Below, piece after piece: positions 16,221 to 24,914 of a stretch of 44,820 nt of DNA. Both the position numbers and the translations under genes were made by a program. Source of the stretch: Actinomycetes bacterium (lineage in GTDB: Bacteria; Actinomycetota; Thermoleophilia; Solirubrobacterales; Solirubrobacteraceae); the NCBI GenBank assembly GCA_021846845.1, contig JAJZWB010000010.1:1-44820 (forward strand), given 5' to 3'. The first letter of the stretch is position 1. The number at the start of each line of letters is the position of its first letter. Below the pieces are notes generated by a model that worked only from the letters and a program-made list of their open reading frames with translations, did not search any database and was not told the DNA's origin.

Positions 16221-18691
16221 CGTGCGCTCACCTCGATCGTCGGCTCGGTCAGCTCGTTGGCGGAGTCGGCGGCCAGTCCCTGGGCCAGGAAGGCGCTCCC
16301 CTCCTGCACCCCGGTGCGCACCACGGCCGTCGCGTTCAGACGCGTGCCGTTCTGCGCGACGACGACCTCGGCGCCGTCGTCGATCCCGAGGCGCCTCGCG
16401 TCGGCCGGAGAGAGCTCGAGACGCTGGCGCGGGACCAGGAACTTCAGCGACGGCGAGATCTCGCATTCGGGCGCGGCCCACAGCGGCCGGTAGGTGCCAA
16501 GGCGCAGGGCGCCGTTCGATGCCGCGGCGGCGTCGGGGGCGCGCCCGTCGCCGGATGGAGCCTCGCCGCCGGTGGTGGTCGGCTCGCCCGGGGCGAGAGC
16601 CGATGCCTGTGGCCGCTCCGGCCAGCGCACCCCGCCCCCGCCGATCTCCTCGAGCGTCAGCCCCTCGTACACCGGCACCGCCGCGACCAGCTGCTCGAAC
16701 GCGTCGACGGCGTGCCGCACTCCGGTCTCCAGGCCGCAGCGACGCGCCAGCTCTGCCAGCACCGCCCAGCCGGGGCGGACCTCGCCCGGGTGCGCGATCG
16801 CGATCCGCAGCCGCTGCAGCCGCCCGTCGGGATGCACCACCGTGCCGTCCTTCTCGGCGTGCGACTCGGCCGGGAAGACCACGGTCGCATGCTCGGCGAG
16901 GCCCTCGGTCAGCACCGAGGCGTGCGCGACGACCAGCGCCGCGGAGCGCATCGCCCGCCTCCACAGCGCGCGGTCGGGAAGCTCGCGGACCGGGTCGGTC
17001 CCGAACAGGTGCAGGGCGGTGATCTCGCCGGTGGCGGCGGCCTCGGCGATCTCCGCACAGCCGCGACCGGCCGGGCCGTCGAGCTCCCCATGGCCGGGTC
17101 CCGCGTCGGGGACCGCGCCGGCCTCGCGCAGCCCGCGCCCGTTGGCGCCCGCGGGTAGGCAGATCAGCCCCGCGCCATCGCGCTCGGCCAGTCTCAGGGC
17201 GCGCGCGATCCGCACCAGGGCGGCCGCGCCCTCGGCGCCGATCCGCTCGCCGTAGAGGATCACGACATCCTCGCCGCCGTCGCGCAGCAGCTGCGCCAGC
17301 TCGGCGATCTCCGCCGGCGCGCCGGCGTCGACGGTCCCGTCGATCGCTTGGGCCAGGGCGGCCGCGAGACGGCCCTCGCCGCCCGGTTCGCAGCGGACGC
17401 CGAGCTTGGCGTTGGCCTCCAGCGCGGTCGGACGGGCGGTCGCGATCGCGAGCCTGACCCCGTGGCGGCGCACGCCCTTGCGGATCCGCAGGTCCAGGAT
17501 CGGCGCGTCATCACGCGGATCGCAGCCGAGCAGCAGCACGGTGTGGGCGAACTCGATGTCGGGCACCGAGGCCTGCAGCGCGGGCGCCGCGAGCACCCGG
17601 GCCAGGTCGGCCGGGATCGGCGCCCCCGCCTCCCCCGACCCGGCCATCCCGCGTGAGTCGATGTCGGACGAGCCGAGCGCCTCGCGGCTCAGCCTGGCCA
17701 GGAGGAGGCCCTCCTCGTTGGATGCCTGTCCGCCGACGATCGTGCCGACCCGCCCGCGGTGCCTGGCCAGGCCGGCCGCGGCCTCCAGCGCGCGCTCCCA
17801 CGAGGTGGGTCGCAGGACCCCGGCATCGCGGACCAGCGGCCGGGTGATCCGCTCGTCGACGTGGATCGCCTGGTAGGCGAAGCGGCCCTTGTCGCACAGC
17901 CAGCCGTCGTCGACGCCCTCGTTGTCGCGCGCGAGGACCCGCATCACCTTCTCGTCACGCACGGTGAACGTGACGTTGCACTGCGACGGGCACAGCGTGC
18001 AGACCCCGGCGCCGCCCTCGATGTCCCACGGCCGCGCCCGGAACCGGTAGGGCTGGGCGGTGAGCGCGCCGACAGGGCACAGCTCCACGATGTTGCCGCT
18101 GAACGGCGCTACGTACGGGTGGCCGTCGTGGGTGGCGACGAACGCGTGCGAGCCGCGCTCGGTGAAGATCAGCTGGTAGTCCTCGGAGATCTCCTGCGAG
18201 AAGCGGACGCAGCGATAGCAGAGGATGCACCGCTCACGGTCGATCGCCACGAGCGGCGAGAGCGCGAGCGGCTTGACGAAATGGCGCTTGGGCTCGATCA
18301 CGCGGCTGTGGCCCAGGCCCCAGCCGAAGGTGATGTCCTGCAGCGGGCACTCGCCGCCCTTGTCGCAGACCGGGCAGTCGAGCGGGTGGTTGACGAGCAG
18401 GAACTCGACCACCGCGTTCTGGGCGTGGCGCACGCGCTCGGTCCGGGTGTGGACCACCATCCCGTCCTTGACGGGCGTCGAGCAGGAAGTCTGCAGCTTC
18501 GGGATCCCCTCGATCTCGACCAGGCACATCCGGCAGGCTCCGACCGGGTTGCCGAGCTTGGGCTCGTAGCAGAAGTAGGGGATCTCGACGTCCGCCTGCT
18601 TGGCCGCGTCGACCAGCATCGTGCCCTCGATGGCCTGCACCTCGCGGCCGTCGATCGTCAGCTGGATGGTCTTGCGCTCTGGACGTGGCAT
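16217..18691 (-). CDS. nuoG: NADH-quinone oxidoreductase subunit G
   Basis: The product is 824 residues, the large iron-sulfur subunit with a molybdopterin-oxidoreductase-like fold. The N-terminal 2Fe-2S ligands are C41, C53, C56 and C70. N5 is seen as NHPLDCPVCDKGGEC (His plus three Cys), N4 as CILCYRC with a later CPVGAL, and the off-path N7 as CTLCPSQC with WLCDKGRF, so all four sites look intact. The C-terminal half is less conserved and has an Ala/Gly-rich insert near residues 700-735. The gene follows nuoF after 13 bases, with no obvious Shine-Dalgarno, and overlaps nuoH as ATGA. Confidence 0.95.
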   Translation of the reverse strand: MPRPERKTIQLTIDGREVQAIEGTMLVDAAKQADVEIPYFCYEPKLGNPVGACRMCLVEIEGIPKLQTSCSTPVKDGMVVHTRTERVRHAQNAVVEFLLVNHPLDCPVCDKGGECPLQDITFGWGLGHSRVIEPKRHFVKPLALSPLVAIDRERCILCYRCVRFSQEISEDYQLIFTERGSHAFVATHDGHPYVAPFSGNIVELCPVGALTAQPYRFRARPWDIEGGAGVCTLCPSQCNVTFTVRDEKVMRVLARDNEGVDDGWLCDKGRFAYQAIHVDERITRPLVRDAGVLRPTSWERALEAAAGLARHRGRVGTIVGGQASNEEGLLLARLSREALGSSDIDSRGMAGSGEAGAPIPADLARVLAAPALQASVPDIEFAHTVLLLGCDPRDDAPILDLRIRKGVRRHGVRLAIATARPTALEANAKLGVRCEPGGEGRLAAALAQAIDGTVDAGAPAEIAELAQLLRDGGEDVVILYGERIGAEGAAALVRIARALRLAERDGAGLICLPAGANGRGLREAGAVPDAGPGHGELDGPAGRGCAEIAEAAATGEITALHLFGTDPVRELPDRALWRRAMRSAALVVAHASVLTEGLAEHATVVFPAESHAEKDGTVVHPDGRLQRLRIAIAHPGEVRPGWAVLAELARRCGLETGVRHAVDAFEQLVAAVPVYEGLTLEEIGGGGVRWPERPQASALAPGEPTTTGGEAPSGDGRAPDAAAASNGALRLGTYRPLWAAPECEISPSLKFLVPRQRLELSPADARRLGIDDGAEVVVAQNGTRLNATAVVRTGVQEGSAFLAQGLAADSANELTEPTIEVSAR

Positions 18692-18704
18692 GCGGAACGG
18701 TGTT

Positions 18705-20030
18705 CTAGTGGACTGCGAGCGATTCGGTCTCGGCGAGCGGTCGCAGCTCGGCGGCGGCCGCCAGGTCCCGCGCCGCGGCGCGCTCGCGTGCGGCCTCGAT
18801 GTCGGCCTCCAGCTCGGGCCGGAACTTGCGGATCATCGACGAGACGGGCATCGCCATCGCGTCGCCGAGCACGCAGAGGCAGTTGCCCATGATCTGCTCC
18901 TGGACCGAGCCCATGATGTCGAGGTCCATCGGCGTCGCCTCGCCGGCGAAGATCCGCTGCACCATCTTGTGGGTCCAGTTGGTGCCCTCGCGGCAGGGCA
19001 CGCACTTGCCGCACGACTCGTGCGCGTAGAACTTGACGAGCTTGAGCATCGTGTCGAGCACCCGGCGCGACTCGTCGGCGACGATGATCGCGCCGGAGCC
19101 GAGCATCGAGCCGGCCTTCGCGAGCGTGTCGAAGTCGTAGGCAAGGTCCAGGTCCTCGCCGGTCAGGACCGGCGAGCTGGAGCCGCCGGGGAACCAGAAC
19201 TTGACCGGGAGCCCGCTCGGTGGTCCGCCGGCGAGCCCGTAGATGATCTCACGGGATGGGATCCCCAGCTCGATCTCGTAGTTGCCGGGCCGCTTGACGT
19301 CGCCGGAGATCGAGATCAGCTTGGTCCCGGTGGAGGTCTCGGTCCCGATCGAGGCGTACTCGGCGGCGCCCATCCGGATGATGTGGGGCACCGTCGACAG
19401 CGTCTCGACGTTGTTGATCAGCGTCGGGCCGGCGTAGAGCCCCTCGATCGCCGGGAAGGGCGGCTTCAGGCGCGGGTTGCCGCGCTTGCCCTCCAGCGCG
19501 TCGAGCAGGCCGGTCTCCTCGCCGCAGATGTAGGCGCCGGCGCCGCGGTGCAGGACCAGCGAGAACGAGAAGTCCGAGCCGAGGATCCGCTCGCCGATGT
19601 ATCCGGCCGCCCTGGCCTCCGCGATCGCCGCGTCCAGGATCTCGGCCTGGTGCTGGTACTCGCCGCGGATGAAGATGAAGGCGCGATCGATCCCGCCCGC
19701 GTAGGCGGAGATCGCGATCCCCTCTATCAGCATGTGCGGCGACTTCTGCATCAGCTCGCGGTCCTTGAAGGTGCCGGGCTCGGACTCGTCCGCGTTGCAG
19801 ACCAGGTACTTGGCCATCGTTCCCTCGGGCAGGAAGGAGACCTTGAGCCCCATCCTGAAGCCCGCGCCGCCACGGCCGCGGATGCCGGACTGCTTGATCT
19901 GGTCGAGCACCTCCGCGCGCGACATGCCAAGCGCCTTGCGCAGCGACTGGTAGCCACCTCGCCGCTCGTAGACGGAAAGCGTGTTCAGCCCCGGCTCATC
20001 GATGTCCTCAAACAGGATCTTGCGGCTCAC
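18705..20030 (-). CDS. nuoF: NADH-quinone oxidoreductase subunit F
   Basis: The product is 441 residues, the NADH- and FMN-binding subunit. The FMN/NADH motifs are GIRGRGGAGFRMGLKVSF, CNADESEPGTFKDRE and CGEETGLLDALEGKRGNPR. The N3 4Fe-4S ligands are SCGKCVPCREGT with a distal CLCVLGD. The start is GTG 20030, nine bases after the nuoE stop; GAGG overlapping that stop gives a good ribosome-binding site, and this junction has no mini-ORF. Confidence 0.96.
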   Translation of the reverse strand: MSRKILFEDIDEPGLNTLSVYERRGGYQSLRKALGMSRAEVLDQIKQSGIRGRGGAGFRMGLKVSFLPEGTMAKYLVCNADESEPGTFKDRELMQKSPHMLIEGIAISAYAGGIDRAFIFIRGEYQHQAEILDAAIAEARAAGYIGERILGSDFSFSLVLHRGAGAYICGEETGLLDALEGKRGNPRLKPPFPAIEGLYAGPTLINNVETLSTVPHIIRMGAAEYASIGTETSTGTKLISISGDVKRPGNYEIELGIPSREIIYGLAGGPPSGLPVKFWFPGGSSSPVLTGEDLDLAYDFDTLAKAGSMLGSGAIIVADESRRVLDTMLKLVKFYAHESCGKCVPCREGTNWTHKMVQRIFAGEATPMDLDIMGSVQEQIMGNCLCVLGDAMAMPVSSMIRKFRPELEADIEAARERAAARDLAAAAELRPLAETESLAVH

Positions 20031-20039
20031 GACGGTTCC

Positions 20040-20714
20040 TCAGCTCGCTCTCGGGTCGTCGGGGTGCGGGGCGCCGCCGCCCGGGTGGGCGCCGGGATCG
20101 ACGCATGCGCGGCTGCGCAGCTGCTTTTCGGGCAGGACCGACCGGCCGGCGCGCAGGTCATCAACGATGCGCTGCGCGTCGGACGGCTCAAGCGGTCCGA
20201 CGAACTCGCCGTTGACCGACGCCATCGGCGCGATGTCGCACGCTCCCAGGCACTCGAACGATCGCACGTGCACGGTCTCGTCGCCGGCCGCGGCGGCCGT
20301 CAGCGCGTCGAGCACCTCGTCTGCGCCCCGCAGCGAGCAGGAGATGTTCGTGCACACGTAGACGTCGTCGTGCAGGGGGCGCGGCTCAAGCTCGAACATG
20401 TCGTAGAAGCTCGCCACCGAGGTCAGGTAGGCGGGGGTCAGGCGCATCACGCAGGCGACCTGTGTCCGGGCCAGGGGCGAGCACCATCCATGCAGCCGCT
20501 GCGCCGCGTGCAGCGCGGGGATCGCGGCCGACCGGCGATCCGGGTAGCGCTCCATCAGGGCCTCGATCTCGGCTCGCAGCTCGTCTGGCACCGGCGTGGT
20601 CGCCGGGTCCGGGACGACCGCGGGGTCCTTGGTCAGGTCGACGGCGTCGTCCCAGCCGGGTACCCGCGAGCCGTGCGCGAAGCGGCGCACGGGCGGCGTC
20701 GGGCCGACGCTCAT
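20040..20714 (-). CDS. nuoE: NADH-quinone oxidoreductase subunit E
   Basis: The product is 224 residues from ATG 20714, a thioredoxin-like 2Fe-2S protein (cluster N1a). The ligands are CTNISC (Cx4C) and CLGAC (Cx3C). The N-terminal RRSAAIPALHAAQRLHGW corresponds to the usual helical domain. A Pro/Gly-rich 30-residue tail follows the fold. The start overlaps the nuoD stop as ATGA; the ORF extension to 21206 is in the wrong frame over nuoD. Confidence 0.95.
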   Translation of the reverse strand: MSVGPTPPVRRFAHGSRVPGWDDAVDLTKDPAVVPDPATTPVPDELRAEIEALMERYPDRRSAAIPALHAAQRLHGWCSPLARTQVACVMRLTPAYLTSVASFYDMFELEPRPLHDDVYVCTNISCSLRGADEVLDALTAAAAGDETVHVRSFECLGACDIAPMASVNGEFVGPLEPSDAQRIVDDLRAGRSVLPEKQLRSRACVDPGAHPGGGAPHPDDPRAS

Positions 20715-21958
20715 CGGTCGATCCCCCCCAGGACCGGGTCCAGCATCGCCAGGGTCGCGATCAGGTCGGCGATGTAGCTGCCGCGCACCATCGGCGCGAG
20801 CGCCTGGAGGTTGACGAAGCTGGGGTCGCGCATGTGGACCCGGGCCGGCTTGCTCGACCCGTCGGCGCGAACGAAGCACCCGAGCTCGCCGCGCGGGCCC
20901 TCGATCGGGTAGTAGGCCTCGCCCGCCGGCACCCGGAAGCCCTCGGTGACCAGCTTGAAGTGATGGATGAGCGCCTCCATGCTGGTCGCCAGCTCGTGCC
21001 TGGGCGGCAGCGAGACCTTGCGGTTGGGCGTGATGTGGGGGCCGTCGGGCAGCCCGTCGAGCGCCTGCTGGATGATCTTGACCGACTCGTAGATCTCTGC
21101 GTGGCGGACCCGGTAGCGGTCGTAGTTGTCGCCGACGGTCCCGACCGGGATCTTGAAGTCGAATCGGTCGTAGCAGGAGTACGGGTGGGCCTTGCGCAGG
21201 TCCCACGGGTTGCCGGCCGCGCGCAGCAGCGGGCCGGTGACGCCGATCTTCAGCAGCGTCTCCTGGTCCAGGGCGCAGGTCCCGCGGAGCCGCTCGAGCA
21301 CGATCTGGTTCTTCTCCAGCAGGTCCGCGTACTGGTCGGCACGGGTCGGCATCTCGGCGCAGAACCTGCGCAGCTTGGCTGCGAAGCCGGGCGGGATGTC
21401 CTCCATCACGCCGCCGACCTGGAAGTAACGGGTGTGCATCCGCTGGCCGGATGACATCTCGAACATGTCGAGGATCGACTCACGCTCGCGGAAGCAGTAC
21501 CAGAACATCGAGATCGCGCCGAGGTCCAGGGCGCTTGTCCCCAGCCACACCAGGTGGGACATGATGCGGTTGAGCTCCAGGTGGATCACCCGCAGGTACT
21601 GGGCGCGCTCGGGCACCTCAAGCTCCAGCAGAGTCTCGACCGCGCCGCAGTAGGCCATCGAGTTGAAGTAGTAGGCCAGGTAGTCCATCCGCTCGATGAC
21701 CGGGACGACCTTCCAGTAGGCCTTCTGCTCGGCGGTCTTCTCGATCCCGGTGTGCACGTAGCCGATGATCGGCTTGATGTCGCGCACGACCTCGCCCTCA
21801 AGCGTCGCCAGCAGGCGCAGCACCCCATGGGTCGCCGGGTGGTGCGGGCCGATGTTGAGCGTCAGCAGCTCATGGGTCTCGCCCATCCCGGCCGACTCGG
21901 CCGAGTAGGTGATCGACTCCTCGCGGCGTCGATAGCTGGACGTGTCGAGCGAGCTCAC
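20711..21958 (-). CDS. nuoD: NADH-quinone oxidoreductase subunit D
   Basis: The product is 415 residues, a hydrogenase-like 49-kDa subunit that lines the quinone site. GPHHPATHGVLRLLATLEGE holds the conserved quinone-pocket histidines, and the protein ends DPVLGGIDR as usual. It is separate from nuoC, unlike the fused form of enterobacteria. I place the start at GTG 21958 because it overlaps the nuoC stop as GTGA and has GGAAGG at the correct distance; the ORF track uses GTG 21964, which lacks such spacing. Confidence 0.94.
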   Translation of the reverse strand: MSSLDTSSYRRREESITYSAESAGMGETHELLTLNIGPHHPATHGVLRLLATLEGEVVRDIKPIIGYVHTGIEKTAEQKAYWKVVPVIERMDYLAYYFNSMAYCGAVETLLELEVPERAQYLRVIHLELNRIMSHLVWLGTSALDLGAISMFWYCFRERESILDMFEMSSGQRMHTRYFQVGGVMEDIPPGFAAKLRRFCAEMPTRADQYADLLEKNQIVLERLRGTCALDQETLLKIGVTGPLLRAAGNPWDLRKAHPYSCYDRFDFKIPVGTVGDNYDRYRVRHAEIYESVKIIQQALDGLPDGPHITPNRKVSLPPRHELATSMEALIHHFKLVTEGFRVPAGEAYYPIEGPRGELGCFVRADGSSKPARVHMRDPSFVNLQALAPMVRGSYIADLIATLAMLDPVLGGIDR

Positions 21959-22464
21959 TGCCACCTTCCGTAGCCGTCGCGCTCGTTGTGGGTGAACAGC
22001 ACGGGCTCGCCGCCGACGGGGAAGTCGCGCCGCTGCGGGAAGCCCTCGAAGTCCTCGGGCATCAGGATCCGTCGCAGGTCCGGGTGACCCTCGAAGACGA
22101 CACCGAACATGTCGTAGACCTCACGCTCGGGGAACTCGGCCCCCGGGAACAGGCCGGTCGCCGTGGGCACTCGCGGATCGTCGGTATCGACCCTGATCTT
22201 GACGGTGATCCGGTCGACCTCGCTCATGTCCAGCAGCTCGTACAGGACGCCGAGACGCGGCTGCTGCGGGTAGTAGTCGACCCCGTGCAGGCTGGCCAGG
22301 AAGGTGTAGCCGCGCTCGCGCAGCGCGCCCAGCACGTCGATGACGCTGCCGGCGGCGGCGACCAGGACCGCGCGGCCGTGGGAGAACTCGGTTGCGAGGA
22401 TCGAATCCGAGTCGCGCTCTCGGATCTCGTGCGCGGTCAGCTCCAGGCCGGTGGCGTCAGGCAC
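21955..22464 (-). CDS. nuoC: NADH-quinone oxidoreductase subunit C
   Basis: The product is 169 residues, the 30-kDa peripheral-arm subunit. FPEREVYDMFGVVFEGHPDLRR is the family signature, followed by MPEDFEGFPQRRDFPV. The start is GTG 22464, overlapping the nuoB stop by eight bases. It has no cofactor and scaffolds NuoD and NuoB. Confidence 0.95.
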   Translation of the reverse strand: MPDATGLELTAHEIRERDSDSILATEFSHGRAVLVAAAGSVIDVLGALRERGYTFLASLHGVDYYPQQPRLGVLYELLDMSEVDRITVKIRVDTDDPRVPTATGLFPGAEFPEREVYDMFGVVFEGHPDLRRILMPEDFEGFPQRRDFPVGGEPVLFTHNERDGYGRWQ

Positions 22465-23104
22465 CGGAGGCTTCCTGTTCCGGCGACCCGCCGTCGGCGG
22501 CCGGCGGGAGGATCTCCTCGGTTCCGACGGCGTCGTAGCGCTCGCGCCAGCCGTCGGGGGAGTGCCCCTGGATCTTGTCGCGCAGCCGCAGGATCCCGTG
22601 CATCAGCGCCTCGGGTCGCGGCGGGCAGCCGGGGACGTGCACGTCGATCGGCAGGAACTTGTCGGACGGGACCAGCGCGTAGTTGTTGAACACGCCCATC
22701 GACGAGCAGCAGGCGCCCATCGAGATCGCCCAGCGAGGCTCGAGCATCTGGTCGTAGATCCTCCGGACCACGGGCGCCATCTTCACCGACACGCGGCCCG
22801 AGAGGATCAGCAGGTCGGCCTGTCGCGGCGAGGCACTGAAAGCCCCCCAGCCGAACCGCGCGACGTCGACCCTGGCCCCGACGATCGACATCATCTCGAT
22901 CGCGCAGCAGGCGAGCCCGAAGGTCATCGGGTAGATCGAGTTCCCCTGCGACCACGCGACCGCCTTCTGCACCGTCGTCGTGAGGACGCTCTGCTCCACG
23001 TAGCGCTCGAGGGCCTCGCCCTCGAGGTCGCCGCGCAGCATGTCGCGCGCCAGCAGCTGGCGAGCGCGGAAGTCGTCGGACGCGCCCAGGCGCTCGCGTC
23101 TCAT
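22457..23104 (-). CDS. nuoB: NADH-quinone oxidoreductase subunit B
   Basis: The product is 215 residues, carrying cluster N2, which reduces the quinone. Ligands are the tandem cysteines in FGLACCAIEMM, the cysteines in MGACCSSMGVF and VPGCPPRPEAL. The start is ATG 23104, overlapping the nuoA stop as ATGA; an ATG two codons upstream (23110) is the alternative. The C-terminal tail after residue ~180 (PPAADGGSPEQEASG) is disordered. The ORF start at 23329 is in the nuoA antisense-free wrong frame and is rejected. Confidence 0.95.
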   Translation of the reverse strand: MRRERLGASDDFRARQLLARDMLRGDLEGEALERYVEQSVLTTTVQKAVAWSQGNSIYPMTFGLACCAIEMMSIVGARVDVARFGWGAFSASPRQADLLILSGRVSVKMAPVVRRIYDQMLEPRWAISMGACCSSMGVFNNYALVPSDKFLPIDVHVPGCPPRPEALMHGILRLRDKIQGHSPDGWRERYDAVGTEEILPPAADGGSPEQEASGA

Positions 23105-23463
23105 TTCCATTCCAGGGCCCCCCGTCTCCACACGTACACGAACGCGACCATCAGCAGCGCCACGAACACGATCGTCTCGGACATCGCGAAGGTTCCGAAC
23201 GCCCGCAGCTGGACCGCGATCGGATACAGGAAGATGACCTCGATGTCGAACAGGATGAAAAGCATCGCGATCAGGTAGAAGCTGATCCCGAAGCGGAAGC
23301 CCCGCTGCACCTCGGACGGCAGCCCGCACTCGTACGGGGTCGTCTTGGATTTGGTGCGGTGGGTCCCCCTGACGCCGGTGATCAGGTTCAGGAACCCGAA
23401 CAGGCCGCCGACCGCGGCCCCGAGGACCATGAATACGATCGCGGGAAGGTACGAGCGCAACAT
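23101..23463 (-). CDS. nuoA: NADH-quinone oxidoreductase subunit A
   Basis: The product is 120 residues with three membrane helices, first gene of the operon. YECGLPSEVQRGFRFGISFYLIAMLFILFDIEVIFLYP is typical, with the conserved acidic pair in FDIEVIF; only short parts are needed to identify it. The start is ATG 23463 (MLRSYLPAIVF); the ORF track begins two codons upstream at a TTG. AAGGGG six bases before the ATG could be a Shine-Dalgarno, but it overlaps the -10 box, so a near-leaderless mRNA is the other reading. Confidence 0.93.
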   Translation of the reverse strand: MLRSYLPAIVFMVLGAAVGGLFGFLNLITGVRGTHRTKSKTTPYECGLPSEVQRGFRFGISFYLIAMLFILFDIEVIFLYPIAVQLRAFGTFAMSETIVFVALLMVAFVYVWRRGALEWK

Positions 23464-23472
23464 CGCCAACCC

Positions 23473-23501
23473 CTTATACCACCAATGCGGAAACCTTGTA
23501 A
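23473..23501 (-). promoter_or_regulatory. Promoter of the nuoA-N operon
   Basis: On the minus strand TTACAA (23501-23496), a 17-bp spacer and TATAAG (23478-23473) form a sigma-70-like promoter. The -10 ends nine bases before ATG 23463, so the leader should be only a few bases. It is the best -35/-10 pair I found in the window. Confidence 0.6.
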
Positions 23502-23512
23502 CACAGTGTCAC
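23498..23512. promoter_or_regulatory. Inverted repeat overlapping the nuo -35 box, candidate operator
   Basis: GTAACAC-A-GTGTCAC matches its reverse complement at six of seven pairs. It overlaps the -35 box, a position suited to repression. The sequence is only loosely like a Rex box (TTGTGA-N6-TCACAA) and has different spacing, so I do not name the regulator. Confidence 0.4.
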
Positions 23513-23633
23513 TTAGTGCGAAATGCGGCTATCGACAATTCGGCAGGATGTCACGCGGGGGCCACCTGACGCTTCGACACCCGCCCCGGTTCGGCGCATC
23601 CGGCGGTACGGTTTCTGACAACGGAGGGCTCCC

Positions 23634-24074
23634 TTGAGGGCCGTGCACGTCGTTCTGGGCGTTCTGTGCGGTGCGCTGTTCGCCGGCGCGGGCGTGTGGG
23701 GCGCCTGGTGCTGGCACAAGGTCCGCCACAGCGCGCTCTTCTGGCGCCTTCTGCGCGCCGGGCAGGCGGCGGTCGTGCTCGAGGCGGCGCTCGGCGGCCT
23801 GATGGTCGCCACGGGGCGTCGCGGCAACACCCTGCACCTCGTCTACGGCCTGCTGCCGATCCTCGTGTCGTTCGTCGCCGAGCAGCTGCGGATCGCCGCT
23901 GCGCAGACGATCCTCGACGGCCGTGGGATCGAGTCCGCCGCCGCCGTCGGCGAGCTGCCCGAGGTCGAGCAGCGCGCGATCGTGATCAGCATCATGCAGC
24001 GCGAGATGGGAGTGATGGTGCTTGCCGTGCTCGTGATCCTGGTGCTGCTCTTCCGCGCGGCCACAACGTCCTGA
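23634..24074 (+). CDS. Small integral membrane protein of unknown function
   Basis: The product is 146 residues with four hydrophobic segments at about 3-25, 40-60, 66-86 and 124-142. The segment between helices three and four is charged and contains VGELPEVEQRAIV. WHKVRHSALFWRLLRAGQ between the first two helices carries paired basic and aromatic residues. The start is TTG 23634, supported by GGAGG six bases upstream; GTG 23643 is the alternative. It is divergent from nuoA, so it may belong to respiratory metabolism, but I cannot assign a function. TACGGT (23607-23612) is a possible -10. Confidence 0.65.
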   Translation: MRAVHVVLGVLCGALFAGAGVWGAWCWHKVRHSALFWRLLRAGQAAVVLEAALGGLMVATGRRGNTLHLVYGLLPILVSFVAEQLRIAAAQTILDGRGIESAAAVGELPEVEQRAIVISIMQREMGVMVLAVLVILVLLFRAATTS

Positions 24075-24095
24075 GCGGGCTCGGCGGCGGGGCGG

Positions 24096-24608
24096 CTACC
24101 GCTCGGCGGCGGGAGCGGTCCGGTTCGCGCGGGGCAGCGAGTGGTAGCGCCCCGCATACCACAGCAGCGGCGCGCCCTCGCCCAGCCCCAGGTCGATCAC
24201 CTCGCCGATCGCGATCGTGTGGTCGCCGCCCGCGATCAGCTCCCGCAGCTCGCAGACCGCCCACGCGATCGAGCCCTCGATCACCGGCATGCCGTTGGAG
24301 AATCGGTGCTCGACGGCGGCCAGCTTCTCGGCCTCGGGCAGCTTGGAGGCGAACACCCCCGCCAGCCCCTCCTGGTCCGCGGCCAGCAGGCTGACCGCGA
24401 AGCGGCCGGACTCACGCACGAGCGGCAGCGTCCTGGCCCGGTTCTCGAAGCAGACCAGCGCGAGCAGCGGGTCCAGCGAGAGCGAGCAGAGCGCGTTGGC
24501 CGTCATCCCCCCGGTGCCGTCCGGTCCCGCGCTCGTGATCACGGCGACCCCGGTCGCGAACCGTCCGAAGACCTCTCTGAACAGCTCCGGGTCTGGCTGG
24601 GTCCGCAT
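24096..24608 (-). CDS. Flavin reductase (HpaC/flavin reductase-like domain)
   Basis: The product is 170 residues. FREVFGRFATGVAVITSAG, MTANALCSLSLDPLLALVCFEN and GDHTIAIGEVIDLG are the hallmarks of the split-barrel flavin reductase family that reduces FMN or FAD with NAD(P)H for a partner monooxygenase. No two-component monooxygenase lies adjacent; the EthA-like enzyme at 6780 has its own NADPH site. The start is ATG 24608 with TATACA nine bases upstream; the longer ORF to 24851 is noise. It converges with the small membrane protein gene, 21 bases apart. Confidence 0.88.
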   Translation of the reverse strand: MRTQPDPELFREVFGRFATGVAVITSAGPDGTGGMTANALCSLSLDPLLALVCFENRARTLPLVRESGRFAVSLLAADQEGLAGVFASKLPEAEKLAAVEHRFSNGMPVIEGSIAWAVCELRELIAGGDHTIAIGEVIDLGLGEGAPLLWYAGRYHSLPRANRTAPAAER

Positions 24609-24617
24609 GCGGACACA

Positions 24618-24623
24618 TGTATA
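24618..24623 (-). promoter_or_regulatory. TATACA -10 box before the flavin reductase
   Basis: TATACA on the minus strand ends nine bases before ATG 24608, the same distance as at nuoA, thyX and the cytochrome gene. No Shine-Dalgarno is present. Confidence 0.4.
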
Positions 24624-24632
24624 GCGTCGGGT

Positions 24633-24773
24633 CGAGCGGGGCCGTCGAGGGCGGTCCCGAGGGAGCTCAGCGGCTGGCCGAGCGGGGCGGTCGAGGGCGG
24701 TCCCGAGCAAGCCCGGCGGGTCGGCGCCGGTCCGCGGGGGGGCTCCCGGCGGGGCTGGGACCCCGGCGCCGGC
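24633..24773. repeat. Non-coding spacer with a direct repeat and a long imperfect inverted repeat
   Basis: The gap 24609-24914 has no gene I can support. A 29-bp direct repeat occurs at 24633-24661 and 24679-24707 with one mismatch (unit begins CGAGCGGGGC). Further right, CGGCGCCGGTCC and GGACCCCGGCGCCG form an imperfect inverted repeat around 24722-24773 that could fold into a stem downstream of the lipoprotein gene. Confidence 0.6.
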
Positions 24774-24914
24774 ACCTGTGGTTGCCGCCGTAGGGGGGAC
24801 GGTCGCGCTGTGCAGCCTGCGAGCGTCTTCGCCGGCGTCCGGGGTGAGCATGGATTCGCCATGGAACCGCGGGCTCCTTCCGCGCGGCCCGGATCCGCGG
24901 CCGCGCGCGGCCGA

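Noticed and set aside
18692-18704. A coupling mini-ORF between nuoF and nuoG
   Set aside because: nuoF ends in TAG with no overlapping start codon; the 13-base gap carries no bridge. The nuoE-nuoF gap likewise has a normal Shine-Dalgarno and no bridge.
18600-20777. 725-residue plus-strand ORF opposite nuoF/nuoE
   Set aside because: Antisense shadow of real nuo genes; composition is Arg/Asp/Gly-rich with no domain, as expected from GC-rich third positions.
23496-23516. Rex-type operator upstream of nuoA
   Set aside because: TTGTAA and TCACTT flank a seven-base core; both the half-sites and the spacing depart from the Rex consensus, so I left the repeat unassigned.
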